Source: Xylanibacter caecicola (GTDB lineage Bacteria > Bacteroidota > Bacteroidia > Bacteroidales > Bacteroidaceae). Taken from it: 64,000 bases of DNA. A model generated the notes under the pieces. It ran no database searches and was not told the origin of the DNA. It was given only the letters and a program-made list of their open reading frames with translations. The translations under genes were made by a program, and so were the position numbers. The stretch is taken from the NCBI RefSeq assembly GCF_013166515.1, contig NZ_JABKKJ010000011.1, forward strand, positions 1 to 64,000. The letters are read 5' to 3'. Shown in pieces: positions 42,737 to 52,377 of this stretch. Within the stretch, counting starts at the first letter, position 1; each line of letters opens with the position of its first letter.

Positions 42737-43531
42737 CTTAGACGTGAAAGGAGTTTATGATAGTGTTAATATATATATACTCGTGTTAAAACCGAACTGC
42801 TTGTTTTTATAAGGTAAAACATGTGAAATAGAGAGACCGACGGTTGTAAATGGTGTTACGGTATAGTTTTCGATGTAAAAAATATGGTGTTAAGGCGTGC
42901 GTTTGTGCACAAAATATGCCGGAATGTGCATTCTTGCTATGCCAAGATTGGCATTTCGGCTTCCTGTTTTGATGTTTTTATAGAATTTCATGCCCCGCAA
43001 ACCGGTGGAATATACCTCTTTTTTGCATGAAAAGATGCTATGAAACATGGATATATGCAGTTTTTATACATTTAAAACATGGCATATCGTGTTGCTAAAG
43101 GTGGCATATAGCACTGCTAAAGCTATGCTTTGGGAGGTTAAAAGCATAGCTTTACGCTTCTTAGTGCGGTTTTGTCTGTCTATATACTATAATTATACGC
43201 TTTCTGCATAAATATTCTTTTGCCTCTTGTCTGATGTCTTGTGAAAACGTATGTTTTTGGCTTCGTATTCGTGCTTGTTGCGTTTTGCCCGGAAAAACGG
43301 GCGTATTAATGTTAAACGAATTTGTGTGTTTGTTAATAATATCTAAACAGTTGTTGTCCTTTATCCTCCGTGGCACGAGCCACATAACTCCCATGACTTC
43401 TTCTGACTTCATATTTTTGAAACACCTTCTTTTGTGCAATAAAACTGCAATCCGGGTTTGTCAGAATGGGTATATAATAGAGGCATGACATTTTTTTATT
43501 ATAAAAAACAGCTATATTGCATCTTACAGCA
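42737..43531. other. Long intergenic region between tamB and nqrA, without a gene
   Basis: The region is AT-rich, with no convincing open frame on either strand. It holds words of the 22-bp family (GGTGGCATATAGCAC near 43,101; TGGCATATCGTG near 43,080), a hairpin at 43,118-43,154 and a small GC hairpin (CCCGGAAAAACGGG, about 43,289). Its right part (about 43,350-43,425) has GTCCTTTATC...TTTTTGAAACACC and resembles the right half of the 55.4 kb MITE-like element. This is probably a decayed repeat cluster. Confidence 0.5.
43118..43154. repeat. Hairpin of the GCATAGCTTTA word
   Basis: TAAAGCTATGCTT and AAGCATAGCTTTA form a perfect 13-bp inverted repeat around an 11-nt loop. AAAAGCATAGCTTTA occurs again at 58,359-58,373, next to another hairpin upstream of the men operon. 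Confidence 0.7.
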
Positions 43532-43561
43532 ATTGTTTTTATCTTATTTTTACTACTTTTG
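43532..43561 (+). promoter_or_regulatory. Predicted nqr operon promoter
   Basis: TACTTTTG (43554-43561) matches TAnnTTTG, with ATTG (43532-43535) 18 nt upstream as an imperfect -33 box. The nqrA ATG is at 43640, giving a leader of about 75 nt. Confidence 0.5.
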
Positions 43562-43639
43562 TGGTGCCGTCAGCTATTTTTGCGGTGCACTTGTTCTGCC
43601 GAATAGATTGAATGGCAAAACTTCTATAACATAAATAAT

Positions 43640-44992
43640 ATGGTAAATGTTTTTAAGATTAAGAAGGGATTGGATATAAACTTGGAGGGAAAGGCTGAAC
43701 GGATAAAGGTTCAGAAAGACGCTTCCGAAGATTTTGTCCTGTCTCCGGCTTTTTTTGAAGGTGTTGTTCCCAAGGTGATTGTCCGTGAGGGAGAGCACGT
43801 GGATGCCGGTCAGGCGTTGTTTGTCAACAAGCAATATCCCGAAGTAGGCTTTGCCTCTCCTGTATCAGGTACGGTTACGGAGATAGCAAGAGGAGAGCGC
43901 AGAAAAGTTCTTCATGTAAAGATTTCGCCGGATACGGAGCAGAAGTATGTTGATTATGGCATACATGATGTAAGCCGTATGTCGGGAGAAGATGTCAAGG
44001 ATATGCTTTTAAAGGCAGGGTTGTTTGGTTTTATGGATCAGCTTCCGTATGCCATATCCGCCCTTCCTTGCAACGAGCCCAAGGCGATATTCGTGAGCGC
44101 GCTGCGCGACAAGCCGCTTGCGGCTGACTTTGAGTTCGAGCTTGAGGGAAACGAAGCTGACTTCCAGACCGGACTTACCGCATTGTCTAAAATAGCCAAA
44201 GTGTATCTCGGTATAGGTGCAAAACAGACTTCTGCGGCGCTTACCGGGGCAAAAGACGTAGAGATAAACGTGTTCTCCGGACCTTGTCCGGCAGGAAACG
44301 TTGGCGTGCAGATAAATCATATATCTCCTGTAAACAAGGGTGAGACAGTGTGGACGGCAGATCCCATGGTCGTAATATTCATCGGAAGACTTTTCAACAC
44401 AGGTAAGGTGGACTTGCGACGCATTGTTGCCGTGGTGGGAAGCATGGTGGAAAATCCTTCATACCACGATGTTATCGTCGGCGGACAGATTGCCCCGTTG
44501 CTTGAATGCAGGCTTGGAGACTTTGCCGAGTGTCTGCGCATAATCGACGGTAATGTGCTTACGGGCAGGAGAACTACCATTGACGGATATATAGGGGCGC
44601 ACACATCCGAGATAACCGTGATATCCGAGGGTGAAGAAGAATGCGAATTCATGGGGTGGATGATGCCTCGCCTGAACCAGTTCTCTGTAAACCGCAGCTA
44701 TTTTAGCTGGCTTCTCGGCAAAAAGGCATACACTCTCGATGCCCGTGTAAAGGGTGGCGAGCGCCATATGATAATGAGCGGAGAGTATGATCGTGTGATA
44801 CCGATGGACATCTGTGCCGAATATCTTATAAAGGCTATAATATCCGGAGATATAGACAGAATGGAAGAGTTGGGAATATACGAGGTAGCTCCCGAAGACT
44901 TTGCACTTGCCGAGTTTGTGGATTCGTCAAAGCTGGAGCTGCAGCACATTGTACGTTCCGGACTTGACATGTTAAGGAAAGAAAACGCTTGA
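43640..44992 (+). CDS. nqrA: Na+-translocating NADH:quinone reductase subunit A
   Basis: This 450-residue peripheral subunit of the Nqr complex, on the cytoplasmic side, is implicated in quinone binding. It has the NqrA barrel-sandwich/Rnf-like N-terminus (KIKKGLDINLEGKA, about 5-18; VNKQYPEVGFASPVSG, about 62-77). A central part carries HISPVNKGETVW, and a C-terminal domain carries the block SWLLGKKAYTLDA. The length is normal. It is the first of six genes in the complete order A-F. The next start (nqrB) is 21 nt after its stop. Confidence 0.95.
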   Translation: MVNVFKIKKGLDINLEGKAERIKVQKDASEDFVLSPAFFEGVVPKVIVREGEHVDAGQALFVNKQYPEVGFASPVSGTVTEIARGERRKVLHVKISPDTEQKYVDYGIHDVSRMSGEDVKDMLLKAGLFGFMDQLPYAISALPCNEPKAIFVSALRDKPLAADFEFELEGNEADFQTGLTALSKIAKVYLGIGAKQTSAALTGAKDVEINVFSGPCPAGNVGVQINHISPVNKGETVWTADPMVVIFIGRLFNTGKVDLRRIVAVVGSMVENPSYHDVIVGGQIAPLLECRLGDFAECLRIIDGNVLTGRRTTIDGYIGAHTSEITVISEGEEECEFMGWMMPRLNQFSVNRSYFSWLLGKKAYTLDARVKGGERHMIMSGEYDRVIPMDICAEYLIKAIISGDIDRMEELGIYEVAPEDFALAEFVDSSKLELQHIVRSGLDMLRKENA

Positions 44993-45012
44993 TTTTACAG
45001 AAAGATTATATT

Positions 45013-46179
45013 ATGAATGAGTTGAAAGATTATATGGACAAAATCAGGCCGTTGTTCGACAAGGGTGGAAAGCTGCACGCTTTCCGCAGTCTGTATGACG
45101 GCATGGAGACATTTCTTTTTGTCCCCAACACCACGCCAAAGACCGGAGTGCACATACACGACGCCATAGATTCGAAGAGAATAATGAGCATTGTCGTCAT
45201 ATCGCTGTTGCCCGCACTGCTCTTCGGCATGTACAATACGGGCTATCAGCACTATCTTGCAGCCGGACAACTTGACGGTTCTTCATTCTTGGATTTGTTC
45301 TTGTACGGTTTGTTTGCCGTGATGCCCAAGATACTTGTCAGCTATATAGTGGGACTGGGCATAGAGTTTGCATGGGCGCAGATGAAGGGCGAGGAGATAC
45401 AAGAGGGCTATCTTGTGAGCGGAATACTCATACCGATGATAATTCCGGTCACCTGTCCGCTGTGGGCGCTTGCCGTTGCCGTTGCCTTTGCCGTGATATT
45501 TGCAAAGGAGATATTCGGCGGAACGGGTATGAATATATTCAATGTGGCGCTTGTTACGCGTGCGTTCCTCTTCTTCTCTTATCCTTCCGTGATGAGTGGA
45601 GACGGGGTTTGGATAGCCCGGGATTATCTGCTGGGCTTCGGATACGACCTTCCCGACTCGTTTACGCAGGCAACGCCGCTTGCAATGGCGGCACAGGGCG
45701 CGGACATACCGTATAGTATCAGTGACATGGTGCTGGGCTTTATACCCGGTTCTATTGGAGAAACAAGTGTGGTGGCGATTGCTTTGGGTGCCGTGATACT
45801 GCTTTGGACGGGCATTGCAAGCTGGAAGACAATGGCGGGAGTGTTTGCAGGAGGCATACTGACGGCAATGGTTTTCAGTGCCACGGGCAGCACTCCGCTG
45901 GCATGGTATGAGCATATTATTCTCGGAGGTTTCTGTTTCGGTGCCGTATTCATGGCGACAGACCCGGTGACTTCGGCAAGAACGGAGACCGGAAAATACA
46001 TATTCGGTTTTCTTGTCGGTGCGGTGGCGATCGTAATCCGCGTGATGAATCCCGGTTATCCGGAGGGTATGATGCTGGCTATATTGCTTATGAACATGTT
46101 TGCTCCTACAATAGACTATTGTGTTGTAAGCCGTAACATATCGAAGAGGAAGAAACGTTTAACTGAAAATAAGGAATAA
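45013..46179 (+). CDS. nqrB: Na+-translocating NADH:quinone reductase subunit B
   Basis: This 388-residue integral membrane subunit has about ten helices. The covalent FMN site is the conserved threonine in DPVTSARTETGK (about 316-327). Riboflavin and quinone are also bound by this subunit in characterised complexes. The start at 45013 (MNELKDYMDK) is the usual N-terminus, so the short upstream in-frame extension is not used. Loops such as GGTGMNIFNVALVTRAF (about 171-187) are typical NqrB. It takes part in sodium translocation coupled to electron flow. Confidence 0.95.
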   Translation: MNELKDYMDKIRPLFDKGGKLHAFRSLYDGMETFLFVPNTTPKTGVHIHDAIDSKRIMSIVVISLLPALLFGMYNTGYQHYLAAGQLDGSSFLDLFLYGLFAVMPKILVSYIVGLGIEFAWAQMKGEEIQEGYLVSGILIPMIIPVTCPLWALAVAVAFAVIFAKEIFGGTGMNIFNVALVTRAFLFFSYPSVMSGDGVWIARDYLLGFGYDLPDSFTQATPLAMAAQGADIPYSISDMVLGFIPGSIGETSVVAIALGAVILLWTGIASWKTMAGVFAGGILTAMVFSATGSTPLAWYEHIILGGFCFGAVFMATDPVTSARTETGKYIFGFLVGAVAIVIRVMNPGYPEGMMLAILLMNMFAPTIDYCVVSRNISKRKKRLTENKE

Positions 46180-46184
46180 GGGAT

Positions 46185-46934
46185 ATGGAAGATAAAGGTA
46201 AGAGGAGTTTGAACACAAATTCCAATACATATATAATAATGTACGCGACGGTAATGGTCATAGCCGTTGCCTTTATACTGGCTTTTGTCTCCAGTTATCT
46301 TAAGCCGGTTCAGGACACAAACGTGATGCTTGACAAGAAAAAGCAGATATTGGCGGCGCTGAACATCAACGGTCTTGAGGACAAGGACGTTGCGGCGAGA
46401 TATGCGGACGTGGTGGAAGCTGACATGATAATAGACAGTGACAACAACGTTGTGCGGCAGGGAGAGAAAGGAGGAGAGCGTGACGGCTTTGCCTTGAACA
46501 GCTCTGACTTCAAGAAAGGACGTCTTGCCGTGTACGTATGTCGTGTGGACGGTGGCGTGAAGTATGTTGTGCCGGTGTATGGCATGGGACTTTGGGGACC
46601 GATAAGCGGATATATAGGTATAGACAGCGACAGGAATACCGTGTACGGTGCATACTTTACGCATGAGAGTGAGACAGCCGGACTGGGTGCGGAGATAAAG
46701 GACAACAAGGCATGGCAGCAGCAGTTCCGTGGAAAGAAGATAATGAAAGAGGGCACGGAGGGCATAGCTCTTGCCGTTGTAAAGAAGAGCGAGCTTAGAG
46801 ATAGGTCGGTTCAGTGTGACGGAATTACCGGTGCCACGCTTACGTCTGACGGTGTAAGCCTTATGCTGAAGGACTGTCTTGGTAAATACACTAAGTTTTT
46901 AGAACAAAATAATGAGGGCAAAAACAATGAGTAA
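46185..46934 (+). CDS. nqrC: Na+-translocating NADH:quinone reductase subunit C
   Basis: This 249-residue protein has one N-terminal TM helix (about 17-36) and a periplasmic FMN-binding domain. The FMN is attached to a threonine in the GITGATLTS block (about 210-218). GLWGPISGYIGID (about 129-141) is the other conserved region. It starts 5 nt after nqrB and overlaps nqrD by 8 nt, indicating coupled translation. Confidence 0.94.
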   Translation: MEDKGKRSLNTNSNTYIIMYATVMVIAVAFILAFVSSYLKPVQDTNVMLDKKKQILAALNINGLEDKDVAARYADVVEADMIIDSDNNVVRQGEKGGERDGFALNSSDFKKGRLAVYVCRVDGGVKYVVPVYGMGLWGPISGYIGIDSDRNTVYGAYFTHESETAGLGAEIKDNKAWQQQFRGKKIMKEGTEGIALAVVKKSELRDRSVQCDGITGATLTSDGVSLMLKDCLGKYTKFLEQNNEGKNNE

Positions 46935-47556
46935 ACTGTTTTCAAAAGAGAATAAAGAGGTGTTCAGAAGTCCTCTTAGTAAGGATAATCCCGTGCTTGT
47001 ACAGGTGCTTGGCATCTGTTCGGCACTTGCCGTTACTTCGCAACTCAAGCCTTCAATTGTCATGGGACTTGCCGTAACGATCATTACGGCATTCGCAAAC
47101 GTGATAATATCCTTACTGCGCAACACCATTCCCAACCGCATACGCATCATCGTGCAGCTTGTTGTGGTGGCGGCACTTGTGACGGTTGTCAGCCAGATAC
47201 TTAAGGCTTATGTATATGATGTCAGTGTGCAGCTGTCGGTTTATGTGGGACTTATAATAACCAACTGCATCCTTATGGGGCGTCTTGAGGCGTTTGCCAT
47301 GACGAACAAGGTTGGTCCAAGTTTCCTCGACGGACTGTCCAACGGCATAGGATATGCGTATATTCTTGTTGCCGTGGGCGGCATACGCGAGTTGTTCGGT
47401 CGTGGAACGCTGCTTGGATATCAGGTGGTTCCGCAGTGTGTCTACGATGCCGGGTATATTAACAACGGCATGATGACGATGCCCGCAATGGCGCTTATAC
47501 TGCTCGGATGTATAATATGGATTCACAGGGCATACTTCTGCAATGAGGACAAATGA
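46927..47556 (+). CDS. nqrD: Na+-translocating NADH:quinone reductase subunit D
   Basis: This 209-residue membrane protein has six helices and is homologous to RnfE and NqrE. Together with NqrE it holds an iron centre in the membrane. The start at 46927 (MSKLFSKENKEVF) lies inside the nqrC end; the ATG at 46912 would only add MRAKT. Conserved blocks are NPVLVQVLGICSALAVT (about 20-36), IITNCILMGRLEAFA (about 103-117) and FLDGLSNGIGYA. Confidence 0.94.
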   Translation: MSKLFSKENKEVFRSPLSKDNPVLVQVLGICSALAVTSQLKPSIVMGLAVTIITAFANVIISLLRNTIPNRIRIIVQLVVVAALVTVVSQILKAYVYDVSVQLSVYVGLIITNCILMGRLEAFAMTNKVGPSFLDGLSNGIGYAYILVAVGGIRELFGRGTLLGYQVVPQCVYDAGYINNGMMTMPAMALILLGCIIWIHRAYFCNEDK

Positions 47557-47637
47557 CGGACAGGCATGCGCAGAGTGTATTCTGCGCGGCGTTCTTATTG
47601 GTCTTTAAACATAGGATAAATTAAAGAATATTATAAA

Positions 47638-48264
47638 ATGGAGCATATTATAAGTTTGTTTTTCAGGTCGATATTCGTCGACAACATGATATTTGCCTTT
47701 TTTCTCGGCATGTGTTCGTTCCTCGCGGTGTCGAAGAACGTAAAGACTTCGCTGGGGCTTGGTCTGGCTGTAACGTTCGTTTTGCTGGTGACAGTGCCCG
47801 TGGACTATCTGTTGCAGGTGTATGTTCTCGGTCCCGACTGCCTTATGGAAGGCGTGGACCTGTCGTATCTCAGCTTTATACTGTTTATAGCTGTCATTGC
47901 CGGAATAGTGCAGTTGGTGGAGATGATAGTAGAGAGATATTCTCCTTCACTGTACTCTGCGCTGGGTATATTTCTGCCTCTGATAGCCGTAAACTGCGCC
48001 ATCATGGGTGCATCGCTGTTCATGCAGCAGCGTATAGGGCTTGATCCTTCGAACACACAGTATATTGGAAATGTATGGGATGCCGTGATCTATGCCGTAG
48101 GAAGTGGCATCGGGTGGACGCTGGCGATAGTGGCAATGGGTGCGATACGCGAGAAATTGCAATACAGCGATGTGCCCCGTCCGTTGCAGGGACTTGGCAT
48201 TACGTTTATAACGGTTGGTCTTATGGCAATGGCAATGATGTGCTTTTCGGGGCTTAACATATAA
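47638..48264 (+). CDS. nqrE: Na+-translocating NADH:quinone reductase subunit E
   Basis: This 208-residue six-helix membrane protein is paralogous to NqrD, with inverted topology. Conserved blocks are [20 protein letters not shown] (about 14-33) and [15 protein letters not shown] (about 119-133). The cysteines in GMCSF and NCAIMG are the iron-site residues seen in NqrD/E. An 81-nt gap separates it from nqrD, and nqrF follows after 12 nt. Confidence 0.95.
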   Translation: MEHIISLFFRSIFVDNMIFAFFLGMCSFLAVSKNVKTSLGLGLAVTFVLLVTVPVDYLLQVYVLGPDCLMEGVDLSYLSFILFIAVIAGIVQLVEMIVERYSPSLYSALGIFLPLIAVNCAIMGASLFMQQRIGLDPSNTQYIGNVWDAVIYAVGSGIGWTLAIVAMGAIREKLQYSDVPRPLQGLGITFITVGLMAMAMMCFSGLNI

Positions 48265-48276
48265 TTTTATGAGGTT

Positions 48277-49548
48277 ATGACACAGTTTATTATTATAAGT
48301 ATAGGAGTTTTTCTTGTCACAATCCTTCTCCTTGTGGTGATACTTCTTGTGGCAAAGAGGTATCTTTCGCCAAGCGGAAATGTGACAATAGACATAAACG
48401 GAGACCGGAACATAGAGGTGGGGCAGGGCGCATCACTGATGAGCACGCTTGCAGAGAACGGCATTCACCTTTCTTCTGCATGCGGTGGCAAGGGCAGTTG
48501 CGGTCAGTGCAAGGTGCAGGTGCTTGAAGGAGGGGGCGAGATACTCGACTCCGAGCGTCCTCACTTCACACGCAAACAGATTAAAGACCACTGGCGTCTC
48601 GGCTGTCAGTGCAAGGTTAAGGGCGACCTTAAGATAAAGGTTCCCGAGAGTGTGCTCGGAGTAAAGGAGTGGGAGTGTACCGTGATAAGCAACAAGAACG
48701 TGAGTTCTTTTATAAAGGAGTTTATCGTTGCACTGCCTCCGGGCGAGCACATGGACTTTGTTCCGGGTTCGTATGCGCAGATAAAGATACCGGCATACGA
48801 TACGATCGATTACGACAAGGACTTTGACAAGGCTGATATAGGTGACAAGTATATCGGCATGTGGGAGCGCTTTAACATCTTCTCGTTGAAGGCTCACAAC
48901 CCCGAAGATACCACAAGGGCATACTCCATGGCTAACTATCCGGCTGAGGGCGACCGCATAATGCTGACAGTACGCATTGCAACAACACCGTTCAAGCCCA
49001 GACCGCAGGTAGGTTTTCAGGATGTGCCTACAGGCATTGCATCTTCGTATATATTCAGTCGCAAGCCAGGAGACAAGGTTATAATGAGCGGTCCTTACGG
49101 TGATTTCCATCCTATATTCGACTCAAAGAAAGAGATGATATGGGTTGGCGGTGGTGCCGGAATGGCTCCTTTGCGTGCTCAGATAATGCATATGACAAGG
49201 ACATTGGACACACGCGACCGTGAAATGCACTATTTTTATGGTGCCCGTTCGCTTGTCGAAGTGTTCTATCTTGATGATTTCCTGAAGCTCGAAAAGGACT
49301 TCCCGAACTTCCATTTCCACCTTGCGCTCGACCGTCCCGACCCTGAAGCCGATGAAAAGGGCGTTGCTTATACTGCCGGATTTGTTCATCAGGTGATGTA
49401 TGATACGTATTTGAAAGACCATGAAGCACCGGAAGACATCGAGTATTACATGTGCGGACCCGGTCCGATGAGTGCTGCCGTGGTGAAAATGCTTGACAGT
49501 CTGGGTGTAGAACCGGACAGTATCATGTACGATAACTTCGGCGGATAG
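48277..49548 (+). CDS. nqrF: Na+-translocating NADH:quinone reductase subunit F (FAD, 2Fe-2S)
   Basis: This 423-residue subunit is the electron entry point, oxidising NADH. The N-terminal TM helix (about 2-25) is followed by a 2Fe-2S ferredoxin domain with cysteines in SACGGKGSCGQCKV and LGCQC (about 67-112). The FAD domain carries RAYSMANYPAE (about 213-223). The NADH domain carries WVGGGAGMAPLRAQI (about 289-303) and YMCGPGPMSAAV (about 390-401). Length and motifs are complete. It is the last gene of the operon, followed by a clear terminator. Confidence 0.96.
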   Translation: MTQFIIISIGVFLVTILLLVVILLVAKRYLSPSGNVTIDINGDRNIEVGQGASLMSTLAENGIHLSSACGGKGSCGQCKVQVLEGGGEILDSERPHFTRKQIKDHWRLGCQCKVKGDLKIKVPESVLGVKEWECTVISNKNVSSFIKEFIVALPPGEHMDFVPGSYAQIKIPAYDTIDYDKDFDKADIGDKYIGMWERFNIFSLKAHNPEDTTRAYSMANYPAEGDRIMLTVRIATTPFKPRPQVGFQDVPTGIASSYIFSRKPGDKVIMSGPYGDFHPIFDSKKEMIWVGGGAGMAPLRAQIMHMTRTLDTRDREMHYFYGARSLVEVFYLDDFLKLEKDFPNFHFHLALDRPDPEADEKGVAYTAGFVHQVMYDTYLKDHEAPEDIEYYMCGPGPMSAAVVKMLDSLGVEPDSIMYDNFGG

Positions 49549-49573
49549 GATAAAACTCCGTCATATCAATAAA

Positions 49574-49640
49574 AGACGCATGCCTTTGTTTGTTTCTATA
49601 AGAACCGGAAAACAAACAAAGGCATGTCTTTTTATTTTAA
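49574..49640 (+). terminator. Rho-independent terminator of the nqr operon
   Basis: AGACGCATGCCTTTGTTTGT pairs with ACAAACAAAGGCATGTCT, giving an 18-22 bp stem with one mismatch around a loop of about 12 nt. TTTTTATTTT follows on the plus strand. It begins 26 nt after the nqrF stop. Confidence 0.9.
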
Positions 49641-49680
49641 CGTAAGTGCTACTAATTCGCATGCAAACGGCACCTGACTC

Positions 49681-49790
49681 GTAAAGTGCGCCACTTCACG
49701 TCGTAACCCCACGCACTTTGCACTGTAACTCTACGCATTTCACGGGCTAAAGTTACGCACTTTGCAGGCTAAAGTGGCGCACTTTGCAAC
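49681..49790. repeat. 22-bp tandem array with GCACTTTGCA words, five units
   Basis: Units start at 49681, 49703, 49725, 49747 and 49769, exactly 22 nt apart. The pattern is [GC]TAA(A/C)-(G/C)T/C...CGCACTTTGCA with several substitutions. It is non-coding. Words such as GCACTTTGCAGG also occur in composite repeat B at about 22,270, and GCTAAAATGGCATAC at 50,205 overlaps the end of the HAD gene. Confidence 0.75.
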
Positions 49791-49836
49791 GCAAAGATAG
49801 TGTGAACGCATCCTTAAACAGATATTACTGATTTCC

Positions 49837-50122
49837 ATCTTATATGCGTTACGTTTCTATCTCATATGCGTTACGTTTGTATCTCATATGCGTTACGTTT
49901 CTATCTCATATGCGTTATGTTTCTATCTCATATGAGATAGATTTCTGTACTATATGCTACAACTTTCTCTACTATATAGTACAGTTTTCTGTACTATATG
50001 CTACAGCTTTCTCTACTATATAGTACAGTTTTCTGTACTATATGCTACAGCTTTCTCTACTATATGCCACAGAAATCTGTACTATATGCCACAGAAATCT
50101 GTACTATATGCCGGAGAAACTC
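49837..50122. repeat. 22-bp tandem array, thirteen units (inverted relative to the 12.2 kb array)
   Basis: Units start every 22 nt from 49837 to 50101. The first five carry ATCTCATATGCG or variants. The next eight carry GTACTATATGCTACAG or CTACTATATAGTACAG. The reverse complement of units 11-12 (TTTCTGTGGCATATAGTA) matches the 12.2 kb array, and both arrays pass from a CATATGAGAT type to a CATATAGTA type. No spacers and no coding sense. Confidence 0.9.
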
Positions 50123-50199
50123 GTACAGTATGTTTAAAGATCTCATACACCTGTAACAAGGAAAATAAATTCGTAGAATTCGCATTGGAGTATGCCACT

Positions 50200-50925
50200 T
50201 TACAAGCTAAAATGGCATACTTCCCATTCTCTTTCAAGGTCGGTCATGCGGTGGAACAGCAGGTTTGCGCCTTCGTCGGTAAGCATGCTGTCGGGTAGAG
50301 GACCGGTGTTTACGGCTATTGTAAACAGTCTTGCAGCCACGCCGGCACGTACCCCGAGAGGTGCGTTCTCAACAACTATGCCTTCCCAAGGCTGTATTCC
50401 GGCTTTCTTCATGCCTGCTATATAAGGTTCGGGGTTGGGTTTTCCGTGCTCCACATCCTTGGCTGTAACCATCAGTTCGGGTGTGACAAGCCCGCGGAAG
50501 TCGTTCTGAAGCCTGTCGAGAAGTGTCTTCTGACCGCTTCCCGTCACTACGACAATCTTCATGCCCATATTCTTTATCTTGCACATAAGCTCATATATGC
50601 CAGGCATTTTACTTGCTTCAGGACACTCGGCATATATCCTCGACTTCTCCGCATACATCACTTTCGCCTCTTCGTCAGACACCATCTTGCCGCGTTGTTG
50701 CCCGGTAAGAAGCTTTATTGTCTCTACTCCGCGCATGCCTTCGTATTGGTATGCCCCCGTAAGAGGCATGTCCAGACCATATTCGGCCATTGCCTTGTGC
50801 CAGCTGACGGCGTGGTTGGGCATGCTGTCGTATATCACTCCGTCCATATCAAAAAGCACGGCTTTAGGTGTAAATGCCTTAAAACCGTGCTTTTTCAAGT
50901 ATTCTTTTATCTCTTCTATGTACAT
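50200..50925 (-). CDS. HAD-superfamily phosphatase, beta-phosphoglucomutase-like
   Basis: This 241-residue enzyme has the HAD nucleophile motif LFDMDGVIYDS (about 24-34), a helical C1 cap (about 35-110), motif II VVVTGSG (about 127-133), the motif III lysine in HGKPNPEPY (about 162-170) and the motif IV-like VVENAPLGVRAG (about 181-192). The substrate is unclear: a sugar phosphate, phosphoglycolate or similar small phosphate ester. It lies 67 nt after pgi behind a hairpin. Its last few codons (CHFSL) overlap a word of the 22-bp repeat family, so the C-terminus may have been altered by repeat insertion. Confidence 0.85.
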   Translation of the reverse strand: MYIEEIKEYLKKHGFKAFTPKAVLFDMDGVIYDSMPNHAVSWHKAMAEYGLDMPLTGAYQYEGMRGVETIKLLTGQQRGKMVSDEEAKVMYAEKSRIYAECPEASKMPGIYELMCKIKNMGMKIVVVTGSGQKTLLDRLQNDFRGLVTPELMVTAKDVEHGKPNPEPYIAGMKKAGIQPWEGIVVENAPLGVRAGVAARLFTIAVNTGPLPDSMLTDEGANLLFHRMTDLEREWEVCHFSL

Positions 50926-50933
50926 ATATTTAT

Positions 50934-50970
50934 TTTATAAAGAGGGCTGCAGCATTTTGCCACAGCCCCT
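50934..50970 (-). terminator. Hairpin terminator after pgi
   Basis: On the minus strand GGGGCTGTGGC pairs imperfectly with GCTGCAGCCC around an AAAAT loop, followed by TCTTTATAAAA. It lies 22 nt after the pgi stop, just before the HAD gene ATG. Confidence 0.7.
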
Positions 50971-50992
50971 TATTATTAGCCATAAAGTATGT

Positions 50993-52351
50993 TTAAGCTT
51001 CCTTTGCAAGGCGCTCTTTAATAGCCTTACTATCAGCTTCGTATCCCGGTTTGTCGAGAAGAGCGAACATATTCTTCTTGTATGCCTCTACACCCGGCTG
51101 GTTGAACGGATTTACACCAAGTATGTTTCCGCTTATACCGCATGCTATTTCGAAGAAGTAGATGAGCTGTCCGATATAGTACTCATTGAGTGCAGGCACG
51201 CTGATGCGTATGTTTGGAACGCCACCGTCCACATGTGCAAGGCGTGTTCCAAGCTCTGCCATCTTGTTAACCTCGTCTACACGCTTGCCTGCAAGGAAGT
51301 TCAGACCGTCCAGATTTTCCTCATCTTCGGGGAAATACAGCTTGTTGTTTGTCTCTTCCACGCTGATTACGGTCTCGAAAATGGTACGCTCGCCTTCCTG
51401 AATCCACTGTCCCATGGAGTGCAGGTCGGTCGTAAAGTCGCAAGAAGCGGGGAATATACCCTTGCCGTCCTTGCCCTCGCTCTCTCCGTAAAGCTGCTTC
51501 CACCACTCGCTCATGAAGTGAAGTTTGGGCTGATAGTTCACCATTATCTCTATCTTCTTGCCTGCCCGGGCATACAGACCGTTACGTACGGCTGCATATA
51601 TGGCAGCCGGATTTTCTTCAAAAGCCACGTCTTTGCCACATGCAACCTCCATTGCGGCAGCTCCGGCAACAAGCTGTTTGATATCGAAACCGGCACATGC
51701 TATAGGCAGAAGTCCTACGGGTGTGAGTACGGAGAAGCGTCCTCCTACGTTGTCAGGGATAACAAATGTCTTGTAACCTTCCTTGTCTGCGGCTGCACGG
51801 GCAGCACCTTTGCAGGCGTCGGTCACGGCAACGATAACGTCTTTTGCCTCTTCCTTGCCGCGCTGTGTTTCGCATTGTTTCTTCAAAAGGCGGAATGTGA
51901 GAGCCGTTTCCGTTGTTGTTCCGGATTTTGAAATATTGATAACGCCGAACTTCTTGTCCTTCAAATAGTCGGTAAGTTCAGCAAGATAGTCTTCTCCTAT
52001 GTTGTTTCCGGCAAACATAATAGTAGGGTTCTTCTTGTCGTTCACAAGCCATGCAAACGAATTTCCGAGTGCTTCGATTACCGCACGTGCGCCAAGATAG
52101 CTTCCGCCGATGCCGGCAACAACCACTACTTCGCATTTCTCGCGCAGCGTATCGGCAACTGCCTGTATCTCATCTATGAACTCCGGAGTAACGGATGACG
52201 GCAAATGAAGCCAGCCAAGGAAGTCGTTTCCCGGGCAAGTGCCGTTTTCAAGAGCCTCTTGTGCCTCTTTTACTTTTGTTTCATACGCCTTTACCGCTCC
52301 CTGTTCGAGGAACATAGCTGCCTTAGTGATGTCTAAGCTGATATTTTTCAT
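50993..52351 (-). CDS. pgi: Glucose-6-phosphate isomerase
   Basis: This 452-residue SIS-fold enzyme interconverts glucose 6-phosphate and fructose 6-phosphate. Visible blocks are [20 protein letters not shown] (about 76-95), [17 protein letters not shown] (phosphate-binding loop, about 138-154), [17 protein letters not shown] (catalytic block, about 200-216) and the C-terminal [16 protein letters not shown] (about 417-432). It is the about 450-residue bacterial type rather than the 550-residue E. coli type. It is 26 nt after gpsA and likely co-transcribed with it. Confidence 0.96.
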   Translation of the reverse strand: MKNISLDITKAAMFLEQGAVKAYETKVKEAQEALENGTCPGNDFLGWLHLPSSVTPEFIDEIQAVADTLREKCEVVVVAGIGGSYLGARAVIEALGNSFAWLVNDKKNPTIMFAGNNIGEDYLAELTDYLKDKKFGVINISKSGTTTETALTFRLLKKQCETQRGKEEAKDVIVAVTDACKGAARAAADKEGYKTFVIPDNVGGRFSVLTPVGLLPIACAGFDIKQLVAGAAAMEVACGKDVAFEENPAAIYAAVRNGLYARAGKKIEIMVNYQPKLHFMSEWWKQLYGESEGKDGKGIFPASCDFTTDLHSMGQWIQEGERTIFETVISVEETNNKLYFPEDEENLDGLNFLAGKRVDEVNKMAELGTRLAHVDGGVPNIRISVPALNEYYIGQLIYFFEIACGISGNILGVNPFNQPGVEAYKKNMFALLDKPGYEADSKAIKERLAKEA

Positions 52352-52377
52352 TGTTGATGTGTTTTTATGATCCTTTC

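Noticed and set aside
49549-50199. tRNA or other structured RNA gene in the nqr-HAD gap
   Set aside because: No cloverleaf, T-loop (GTTCRANNC) or anticodon arm is found. The stretch is explained by the terminator and the 22-bp arrays.
49954-50298. Plus-strand 114-codon open frame
   Set aside because: Its first half is the 22-bp array read as protein, and its second half runs antisense into the HAD gene.
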